Assembly (NCBI GenBank): GCA_020328135.1
Contig: JAIXNA010000012.1
Location: forward strand, 5,993 to 11,255
Reading direction: 5' to 3'
From: Candidatus Endomicrobiellum dinenymphae
Lineage (GTDB): Bacteria; Elusimicrobiota; Endomicrobiia; Endomicrobiales; Endomicrobiaceae
DNA: 5,263 bases
Within the stretch, counting starts at the first letter, position 1; every line of letters starts with the position of its first letter. Below are positions 1 through 5,263 of this stretch, one piece after another. A program made the translations under genes and the position numbers. The notes under the pieces were generated by a model. That model did no database searches and was not told where the DNA came from. It was given only the letters and a program-made list of their open reading frames with translations.

Positions 1-249
1 CGTTCCTACAATTTCTTGTTTTTCTTTTGTTGATTCAAACAGTATAGTCTGCGTATATTCCGCTTTAAGCGTATATATTTTTTTATCTGCTGCTTCCATA
101 TCCAATAGTAAAACATTTAACCTATCATTTAATGTTTTAGCAAAACCCAAAGAAACAATAATATTTATCAACACAATAGCGCAAGCTAAGCTGCCTAAAA
201 ATGGATATTTCGCTATGCCCAGTATGGCAGACAACCTTATACGTTTCAC
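1..249 (-). CDS. lolA: LolA-like outer-membrane lipoprotein carrier protein, N-terminal part (cut by window edge)
   Basis: LolA is the periplasmic chaperone that takes lipoproteins released by the LolCDE transporter across the periplasm to the outer membrane. Only 83 codons are visible, and the frame is open to base 1. A basic N-terminus (KRIR) and a hydrophobic stretch at about residues 19-36 are followed by a plausible signal peptidase I site after Ala37 (Gly-Phe-Ala). The mature part begins with a helix and then YTLKAEYTQT at residues 59-68, matching the 'tl.a.F.Q' signature at the start of the LolA fold; VGT at 81-83 fits the following strand. The start is GTG, sharing 4 bases (GTGA) with the ftsK stop, with GAGAG 6 bases upstream. 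Having lolA directly after ftsK, as in E. coli, supports the call. The n-region is rather long (about 18 residues). The family call rests on a short segment, so a more distant LolA-like protein is possible. Confidence 0.8.
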   Translation of the reverse strand, partial: MKRIRLSAILGIAKYPFLGSLACAIVLINIIVSLGFAKTLNDRLNVLLLDMEAADKKIYTLKAEYTQTILFESTKEKQEIVGT

Positions 250-2426
250 TTTTCACTCTCAGTTGGCTTTATAGAACTTAAATACTGTTCAATTCTTTTA
301 AAATCTATCTGCCATTTGTTAGTGCCTACAGGCTTTGTTACAAAACCTTCTGTCTCAAGAAGGCTTAATATATTTGTGGCTCTTGCAGAACCGCCAAAAT
401 TTGCTTTGAGCAAATCTTGTGATATCCTTCTACGTTCACTTATAAGCTGCAAAGCGGGGATTAAATCTCTGCTTCCTTTTTCTTTGTCCACATTGAACCC
501 GCCTTTACCATCAGTTTCAATTGTTACAGGTTCATAAACTCTAGGAAAATTCTGATCATTGATAAACGAAATAATTTTCTCAGCTTCTTTTAACGAAACA
601 AAAGCGCCCTGAAGTCGCACAGGTTTAGCTTCTCCGGAAGGCAAAAACAACATATCGCCTTTACCCATTAAAGATTCTGCCCCTAACATATCCAAAATAA
701 CTCTTGAATCTATTTTAGAAGTAGTTTGAAACGAAAGCCTTGCAGGGAAATTAGCTTTAATAATACCCGTTATAACGTTAACAGAAGGCCTCTGTGTCGC
801 AAGAATTAAATGTATTCCAACGGCTCTTGCCATTTGGGCTAAGCGTTGTATGGAATCTTCTATTTCTTTTTGTACAACAAGCATTAAATCTGCAAGCTCA
901 TCTATTATAACAACAATATAAAATTCTTTTTCCCCTCCCGTTTCAGTCATTTTGTTATTGTAATCCTCAATATTTCTTACCGCGTCTTTTGCAAATTTTG
1001 TATATCTTTCATCCATAACCGCTACAAGTTTTTTTAATGCAGCCGCCGCTTCTCGAGGATTTATAATAATATCCGCATCAGCAGCGCTAACGCAAGGATT
1101 ATACAAATGAGGAATATCTTTGTATATTGGCATTTCAACGCGTTTGGGATCTATCAGCATAAATTTAACTTCGTCAGGACGCGCTTTATACAAAATAGAA
1201 AGTATTATAGTGTGGATACCAACGCTCTTCCCTGAACCTGTAGCGCCTGCAATTAAAAGATGAGGCATTGATGCTAAATTAGTTACATAGCCTAATCCGT
1301 CAGTTGTTTTTCCCAAAGCTAATGTAAGAAGAGAACGTGAATTTTCAAAAGATCTGCTTTTCAAAACCCCTCGCAACCCAACAACTATGCTTGAGGGATT
1401 TGGCACTTCTATGCCTACAGCAGCCTTTTCAGGTATAGACACAACTCTTATCGATGTGGCGCGCATAGCAAGCGACAAATTATCCACAATACTGGACACT
1501 GTTTGAATTCTTATTCCGGGAGCTAAAACTAAATCGTAACGCGTTACGACAGGACCCGGGATAATATCTTTAACTTCGGCGATAATATCAAAATCCGCAA
1601 GAGTTGTTCTTAAAAGATCCGCCCTTTTCAAGAGATCGTCTTTATTTGTAACAAAAATTGAAGCAGCATCGTTTTTAAGCAAATCAACAGGAGGAAGTTT
1701 ATATTCAAAATCTTTACTATCGACTGTTTGTTGTTTGGCGACAGGCTGCAAAACAGCTTCTTCTTTTTTCTTTTCCTCTCTTTCCTGTTTGCTGACAATA
1801 TTTGGTTTTATAGATTCTTGTTTAAAAAAATCAGACCCACTTTTTTGTTGCGCGCCAATTTTTTGAATATCGTTTTGAATTTTTATTTCTTTAGAATTTG
1901 CCACGCCTTCTCTTAACTCCTTTAAAAAATTATATATCGAAAGAACGATTGATACTCTTAAAAATTTTGCAATAAATATTAAAGTAATTGTTACAATTAC
2001 GGCAAAGCTTAGTTTAATATCAAACAGCTCTTTAAAAAAAGGATATAGCTTATCGCCTATCCATCCTCCTCCAACAGAAACTTTTGATTTAAATATATAT
2101 TGTATTGCCGAAAACAATATTGACGATGATATCATGCATAGCATTGACCATATAAAATCAATTCTTTTTCTTATTTCCACAGACTGTCTGATATGTATTA
2201 CGAAATACCACAATAATATAAACGGCAAAATATAAGATGCTGTGCCAAAAATGCCGTCCAAAACTTTAGAAAACGCGCGGCCGAGTATTCCCGATTTATC
2301 ATTGGGAATAATAAATACGTAAGCGCTTAAAAAAGCTGCTAAAGCAAAAAACAGGGCAGCCGCCTCCCTGTTCATTTTAACACTGTTATTCTGCTTCCTA
2401 TTTTTAGTTTTTTTATTTTTTACCAC
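246..2426 (-). CDS. ftsK: DNA translocase FtsK/SpoIIIE family
   Basis: This is a septum-located, membrane-anchored hexameric ATPase that pumps double-stranded DNA to clear chromosome ends from the division site and, in most bacteria, activates XerCD recombination. The product is 726 residues. About four membrane segments lie near residues 22-40, 58-78, 92-112 and 138-160. A short charged Lys/Glu/Gln-rich linker (about 170-240) replaces the long linker of E. coli FtsK, so the size is like SpoIIIE and other short FtsKs. The alpha/beta motor follows: IPGPVVTRYD at about 289-298, Walker A GATGSGKS at 394-401, DPKRVE at 426-431, Walker B VVIIDELADLM at 505-515, and ARAVGIHLILATQRPS at 533-548. A winged-helix gamma domain occupies about 655-712 but is divergent (see findings). 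The start is GTG at 2426, preceded by AAAAGG at 8 bases. An in-frame ATG at codon 18 has no well-placed ribosome binding site. The gene follows a 258-base gap after accB and overlaps lolA by 4 bases. Confidence 0.96.
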   Translation of the reverse strand: MVKNKKTKNRKQNNSVKMNREAAALFFALAAFLSAYVFIIPNDKSGILGRAFSKVLDGIFGTASYILPFILLWYFVIHIRQSVEIRKRIDFIWSMLCMISSSILFSAIQYIFKSKVSVGGGWIGDKLYPFFKELFDIKLSFAVIVTITLIFIAKFLRVSIVLSIYNFLKELREGVANSKEIKIQNDIQKIGAQQKSGSDFFKQESIKPNIVSKQEREEKKKEEAVLQPVAKQQTVDSKDFEYKLPPVDLLKNDAASIFVTNKDDLLKRADLLRTTLADFDIIAEVKDIIPGPVVTRYDLVLAPGIRIQTVSSIVDNLSLAMRATSIRVVSIPEKAAVGIEVPNPSSIVVGLRGVLKSRSFENSRSLLTLALGKTTDGLGYVTNLASMPHLLIAGATGSGKSVGIHTIILSILYKARPDEVKFMLIDPKRVEMPIYKDIPHLYNPCVSAADADIIINPREAAAALKKLVAVMDERYTKFAKDAVRNIEDYNNKMTETGGEKEFYIVVIIDELADLMLVVQKEIEDSIQRLAQMARAVGIHLILATQRPSVNVITGIIKANFPARLSFQTTSKIDSRVILDMLGAESLMGKGDMLFLPSGEAKPVRLQGAFVSLKEAEKIISFINDQNFPRVYEPVTIETDGKGGFNVDKEKGSRDLIPALQLISERRRISQDLLKANFGGSARATNILSLLETEGFVTKPVGTNKWQIDFKRIEQYLSSIKPTESEK
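256..260 (-). promoter_or_regulatory. Ribosome binding site for lolA, inside the end of ftsK
   Basis: GAGAG on the minus strand lies 6 bases before the GTG at 249, within the last codons of ftsK. It supports GTG at 249 as the lolA start. No other plausible initiation codon lies between the end of ftsK and the hydrophobic segment of the signal peptide. The overlap suggests that lolA is translated by coupling to ftsK. Confidence 0.5.
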
Positions 2427-2434
2427 GAGAACAA

Positions 2435-2440
2435 CCTTTT
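2435..2440 (-). promoter_or_regulatory. Ribosome binding site for ftsK
   Basis: AAAAGG on the minus strand lies 8 bases before the GTG at 2426. It decides the start in favour of this GTG over the ATG at 2375, whose nearest purine-rich motif (AGGAAG) is about 16 bases away. Confidence 0.55.
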
Positions 2441-2466
2441 CGACAGAAAAACTTTTTGGAAGTTAT

Positions 2467-2496
2467 TTTATAGTCAACCACAAAGAAATCTCGCAA
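2467..2496 (-). promoter_or_regulatory. Possible sigma70-type promoter for ftsK-lolA
   Basis: On the minus strand a TTGCGA -35-like box (2496-2491) is followed, after 18 bases, by a TATAAA -10-like box (2472-2467). The match is 4 of 6 and 5 of 6 to the consensus. It would start transcription near 2460, about 35 bases before the ftsK GTG, leaving room for the ribosome binding site. In A+T-rich DNA such matches arise often by chance. Its position in the only real gap of the window is the main argument for it. Confidence 0.35.
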
Positions 2497-2684
2497 CTAT
2501 ACCCAACTCGCGCAACAATTAACTTTACATTCTCTCGAAAGCCAACCCAGCGCAAGGCAAAGCGGCGTATTTGACATGCCGAGATTTTGCTTTAATTTTA
2601 TTGAAGAATATTCTCCATTTTCCGACAAATACCGCCATATTTCGCCAGCCGTAAAGCCTATTTCGACGACACTTCGTCAGCTAT
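2490..2684 (-). repeat. Candidate dispersed intergenic repeat element between accB and ftsK
   Basis: This stretch begins immediately after the accB stop and differs from its surroundings. By hand count, bases 2521-2580 hold 30 G/C of 60, against 18 of 60 in 2581-2640. It contains short inverted repeats: GACGA/TCGTC with a 4-base loop (2665-2678), AAATA/TATTT with a 6-base loop (2627-2642), and the palindrome AGAATATTCT (2605-2614). It also has a partial direct repeat, CTCGCAAC (2490-2497) and CTCGCGCAAC (2507-2516). One minus-strand frame is open for 51 codons (2680 down to the stop at 2525), with an ATG at 2638 giving 37 residues, but there is no ribosome binding site. The opposite strand is also open over much of it, as is common in palindromic or mobile intergenic repeats. 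The overall style reminds me of repeats scattered between genes in low-G+C symbiont genomes. Only one copy is in the window, so the repeat status is an inference and the edges are approximate. Confidence 0.4.
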
Positions 2685-3125
2685 TTATACCTTTTCAACT
2701 TCAAATAGATCCTGTCCCGAGGTTACAGTCTTACCGCTTTCCGCTAATATTTTTACTATTTTTGTTTTAAATGTTGCTTTTATTTCATTCATTACCTTCA
2801 TTGCCTCAATAACACATATAGTTTTGCCAACTTCAACAATATCGCCCTCGTTTGCAAACACGGGAGACGACGGAGAAGGAGATTTATAAAATACGCCTGT
2901 TATAGGAGATTTTATTGTTTCCCCCAAAGAAGAAGTTCCCACTTTTTCTTCCTCAGAAACCACGAGAGATTGCGCAAGGATTTGTTTTTTTAAAAAAACT
3001 TCGTTGTTATTTTTACGTTTTATACAAATACTGTACTCTTTAGAGTCAACCTCAAGCTCCTGTATTTTTTCATCTTTCATTATTTCATAAAGAGATTTTA
3101 CCTTGCTTTTAATATCATTAGCCAT
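2685..3125 (-). CDS. accB: Acetyl-CoA carboxylase biotin carboxyl carrier protein
   Basis: AccB carries the biotin that is carboxylated by AccC and then donates CO2 to acetyl-CoA on AccAD, the committed step of fatty acid synthesis in the cytoplasm. The product is 146 residues, close to the usual 150-160. The N-terminal part (about 1-65) is charged and variable, with the IKSLYEIM-like helix typical of AccB (here VKSLYEIMKDEKIQELEV). The biotinyl domain runs from about residue 70 to 145. It includes SPITGVFYKSPSPSSPVF (73-90), which corresponds to the 'thumb' region that distinguishes AccB from other biotinyl proteins, and EAMKVMNEIKA (107-117), in which Lys110 is the biotin attachment site. 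The ATG at 3125 lies 4 bases after the pnp stop. The only Shine-Dalgarno-like motif is AAGG about 15 bases away, so translation probably relies on coupling to pnp. accC, the usual partner downstream, is not here; a repeat-like stretch and ftsK follow instead. Confidence 0.96.
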   Translation of the reverse strand: MANDIKSKVKSLYEIMKDEKIQELEVDSKEYSICIKRKNNNEVFLKKQILAQSLVVSEEEKVGTSSLGETIKSPITGVFYKSPSPSSPVFANEGDIVEVGKTICVIEAMKVMNEIKATFKTKIVKILAESGKTVTSGQDLFEVEKV

Positions 3126-3129
3126 GTTG

Positions 3130-5199
3130 TTAATTTGCTGCCTTTATGCTTAAATTGATTCTTCCTTGCTTGTCTATTTCAACTACTTTAACTTTAACTT
3201 CATCGCCTTCATTAACAACATCCTCAACTCTCTTTGTGTGCTGACTTGAAAGCTGCGAAATATGTATCAAACCTTCCTTGCCAGGTAAAATTTCAGCAAA
3301 AGCGCCAAATGCCATAAGCTTTACAATTCTCGCATTATATATTTTCCCTACTTCCACTTCAGCGGTCATAGCCTCAACATACTCTTTCACACAATCAACA
3401 CCGGCTGACTCTGCGCCAGAAATAGATACTCTTCCTGTTTCTTCAATATCTATTTTAACATCATTATCTTCTTGAAGCCTTCTTATATTTTTTCCTCCTG
3501 GACCAATAAGTTCGCCAATTTTATTTTGGGGAATTGTTATAGTTATCATACGTGGGGCATAGTTTGAAATATCATTTTTAGGAAGTGAAACTGCGGCATC
3601 CATTTTATCCAATATAAAAAACCTCCCTCGTTTTGCTTGATCAAGAGCCTGAGCCAAAAGTTCGGTTGTAAGTCCTGAGATTTTTATATCCATTTGGAGA
3701 GCAGTGATACCCTTTCTTGTGCCAGCAACTTTAAAATCCATGTCTCCAAGATGATCTTCCATTCCCATAATGTCTGTCAAGATAACATAATTATCGCCTT
3801 CTTTCATAAGGCCCATTGCAACGCCAGCGCAACTTGCCTTTACAGGAACGCCTGCATTAAATAAAGCAAGCGACCCACCGCAAACAGAAGCCATCGATGA
3901 AGATCCGTTTGACTCTAATATGTCCGACACTATCCTTATCGTGTATCCAAAATCTTCTTCACTTGGCAAAATTGGTCTCAAAGCTCTTTTTGCCAAATTA
4001 CCGTGACCAATTTCTCTTCTGCTAGTAAATCTTTCGCTCTTAGCTTCGCCGGTTGAAAAACCCGGGAAATTATAATGAAGCATAAAACGTTCTTTGTATT
4101 CACCCGCGAGTTCATCCATAATCTGCATATCGCCAGGGGTTCCGAGAGTTACAGTTGCCAGCGCTTGAGTCTGCCCTCTTGTAAACAGACTGGAACCATG
4201 CGCTCTTGGAAGTATGTCAGTTTCACAAGTTATAGATCTTATTTCTTCTAATCCACGTCCATCCGTACGAATTTTTTTATTTAGAACAAGTTCTCTTGCT
4301 TTTTTATAGAAAATATCTTCTAAAATTGTATCTATCGTAGAAGAAGATTCTTCAGGATATTTTTCAATAAGTCTTGCGGATATATCTTTCTTAAATGAAT
4401 CCCAAAAAATCTCTCTTTCGGCTTTATCTTTAATTACAACGCCAGTTTCAGCTTTTGCAATTGCTTCAGTCTCTATATCTGCTTTCAACGCTGCGTTTTG
4501 CTGCGATGCCGCCACAGTTACTTTTACTTTTGCAGGTAATGTTTTTTGGACTAAACATATCGATTTTACCGTTTCCCTAGCGAGATTTAAAGCTTCGAGC
4601 ATTTCTTCTTCTGAAAGCTCTTGCGCGCCTGCTTCAACCATTGTCAAAGCTTCCTCAGTTCCGCTTACAACTAACTCCAAAACGCTTGATTTTTGTTCTG
4701 AGATTGTAGGATTTACAACAAGCTGACCGTTTATTTTGCCTACTCTTACAGAAGCTATAGGCATCACAAACGGCAAACTAGATGTACATAAAGCAACTGA
4801 AGCGCCCAATATAGCCGCTGTGTCAGAATCGTTTTCTCCATCATGCGAAAGAACAATAGCAGATATCTGCGTATCGTTTCTCCAATATTCAGGAAACAAA
4901 GGTCTGATACTTCTATCTATAAGTCTGCTTACCAATATTTCACTGTCCCTAGGCCTAGCTTCTCTTTTGAAAAAACCGCCGGGTATCCTACCAGCTGCAT
5001 AAGTTCTTTCCCTATAGTCAACAGTTAGAGGCATAAAATCTATGCCGGGTTTAGGGTCTTTCGAAGCAACCACTGCGACCAAAACAACTGTTTCTCCCAC
5101 TGTTACGACGCAAGAACCGCTTGCCTGTTTCGCAACTTTGCCGGATTCAATAATAAATTTTTTACCGGCAACTTCTACTTCTTTTTTAAAGCATTCCAT
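3130..5199 (-). CDS. pnp: Polyribonucleotide nucleotidyltransferase (PNPase)
   Basis: PNPase is a trimeric 3'-to-5' phosphorolytic exoribonuclease that degrades mRNA to nucleoside diphosphates and can run in reverse to add tails. From the ATG at 5199 the product is 689 residues, a normal length. The domains are complete and in the usual order. The first RNase PH-like core (about 5-215) contains FFKREARPRDSEILVSRLID (76-95). A helical domain lies at about 240-305. The catalytic second core (about 310-540) contains GSSLFTRGQTQALATVTLGT (335-354), SSMASVCGGSLALFNAG (434-450) and EDHLGDMDFK (481-490). Asp482, Asp488 and Lys490 align with the E. coli active-site residues Asp486, Asp492 and Lys494. 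The KH domain (about 550-610) has GPGG at 566-569, and the S1 domain spans about 617-687. The start is supported by TGGAG 5 bases upstream and by the conserved onset of the family after it. A TTG at 5241 would add 14 unrelated residues. rpsO, the common upstream neighbour, is not in view. Confidence 0.98.
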   Translation of the reverse strand: MECFKKEVEVAGKKFIIESGKVAKQASGSCVVTVGETVVLVAVVASKDPKPGIDFMPLTVDYRERTYAAGRIPGGFFKREARPRDSEILVSRLIDRSIRPLFPEYWRNDTQISAIVLSHDGENDSDTAAILGASVALCTSSLPFVMPIASVRVGKINGQLVVNPTISEQKSSVLELVVSGTEEALTMVEAGAQELSEEEMLEALNLARETVKSICLVQKTLPAKVKVTVAASQQNAALKADIETEAIAKAETGVVIKDKAEREIFWDSFKKDISARLIEKYPEESSSTIDTILEDIFYKKARELVLNKKIRTDGRGLEEIRSITCETDILPRAHGSSLFTRGQTQALATVTLGTPGDMQIMDELAGEYKERFMLHYNFPGFSTGEAKSERFTSRREIGHGNLAKRALRPILPSEEDFGYTIRIVSDILESNGSSSMASVCGGSLALFNAGVPVKASCAGVAMGLMKEGDNYVILTDIMGMEDHLGDMDFKVAGTRKGITALQMDIKISGLTTELLAQALDQAKRGRFFILDKMDAAVSLPKNDISNYAPRMITITIPQNKIGELIGPGGKNIRRLQEDNDVKIDIEETGRVSISGAESAGVDCVKEYVEAMTAEVEVGKIYNARIVKLMAFGAFAEILPGKEGLIHISQLSSQHTKRVEDVVNEGDEVKVKVVEIDKQGRINLSIKAAN

Positions 5200-5204
5200 T
5201 TTAA

Positions 5205-5209
5205 CTCCA
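5205..5209 (-). promoter_or_regulatory. Ribosome binding site for pnp
   Basis: TGGAG on the minus strand lies 5 bases before the ATG at 5199 and decides the start against the upstream in-frame TTG at 5241. The remaining leader to the window edge (5210-5263) shows no convincing promoter, hairpin or gene end. The RNase III-type leader hairpin used for pnp autoregulation in E. coli is not visible here. Confidence 0.7.
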
Positions 5210-5263
5210 CTGTACGGCGCCAACACAAAAGATCCAAACAAACGCCCACAAACTACTCACTAA

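Noticed and set aside
2373..2375. ATG at codon 18 as an alternative ftsK start
   Set aside because: Its nearest Shine-Dalgarno-like motif is about 16 bases away, whereas the GTG at 2426 has AAAAGG at 8 bases. A start here would still keep all the membrane segments, so it is not fully excluded.
2665..2678. Hairpin GACGA/TCGTC just after accB as a rho-independent terminator
   Set aside because: The stem is only 5 base pairs and is not followed by a T-run on the minus strand.
2576..2770. Plus-strand open frame of 64 codons
   Set aside because: It runs antisense through the 3' end of accB and the intergenic element, has no ribosome binding site, and its C-terminal part is only the complement of the accB coding sequence.
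5200..5241. Longer pnp reading frame starting at TTG 5241
   Set aside because: The extra 14 residues do not resemble the PNPase N-terminus, TTG is a rare start, and the ATG at 5199 has a well-placed TGGAG.
5210..5243. Promoter-like TTGGAT/TACAGT pair with 17-base spacing upstream of pnp
   Set aside because: The boxes match poorly, and transcription would begin within the ribosome binding site, giving an almost leaderless message despite a clear Shine-Dalgarno sequence.
4736..5263. Several plus-strand open frames opposite pnp
   Set aside because: They are complements of the well-conserved pnp coding sequence, show no recognisable domains, and overlap one another.
1..5263. A hidden defence, CRISPR, toxin-antitoxin or other accessory system
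   Set aside because: Apart from the 258-base gap and the short pnp leader, every base belongs to a conserved housekeeping gene. There are no regularly spaced repeats, tRNA or rRNA genes, or transposase remnants.

Overview
The window is an ordinary, tightly packed stretch of a chromosome. It carries four genes, all read on the minus strand, so transcription runs from right to left: pnp (polynucleotide phosphorylase), accB (biotin carboxyl carrier protein), ftsK (DNA translocase) and the first 83 codons of a lolA-like lipoprotein carrier, which is cut by the left edge. The sequence is A+T-rich with many A/T homopolymer runs. A LolA homologue implies a diderm (outer-membrane) bacterium. The low G+C, the gene content and the style of the intergenic sequence suggest an Elusimicrobiota/Endomicrobium-like organism. 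That placement is an inference from general resemblance and was not tested by a search.

Layout from right to left. Bases 5200-5263 are a short leader with a good ribosome binding site for pnp and no recognisable gene. pnp (5199-3130) is followed after 4 bases by accB (3125-2685), so the two are almost certainly co-transcribed and probably translationally coupled. A 258-base gap (2427-2684) follows. It is the only sizeable non-coding stretch and the least explained part of the window. It holds a patch of higher G+C, small inverted repeats, and a 51-codon open frame that looks like a by-product of a dispersed repeat rather than a gene. A possible promoter for the next gene lies at its ftsK-proximal end. 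ftsK (2426-246) and lolA (from 249) overlap by 4 bases at a GTGA junction, which indicates a second co-translated pair.

The genes are housekeeping: RNA turnover (Pnp), the first step of fatty acid synthesis (AccB), chromosome segregation at the division septum (FtsK) and lipoprotein delivery to the outer membrane (LolA). The ftsK-lolA adjacency is also found in Escherichia coli, which supports the lolA call. I found no convincing novel multi-gene system. The points most worth a second look are the repeat-like element between accB and ftsK, the divergent C-terminal gamma domain of FtsK, and accB lying next to pnp with no accC beside it.
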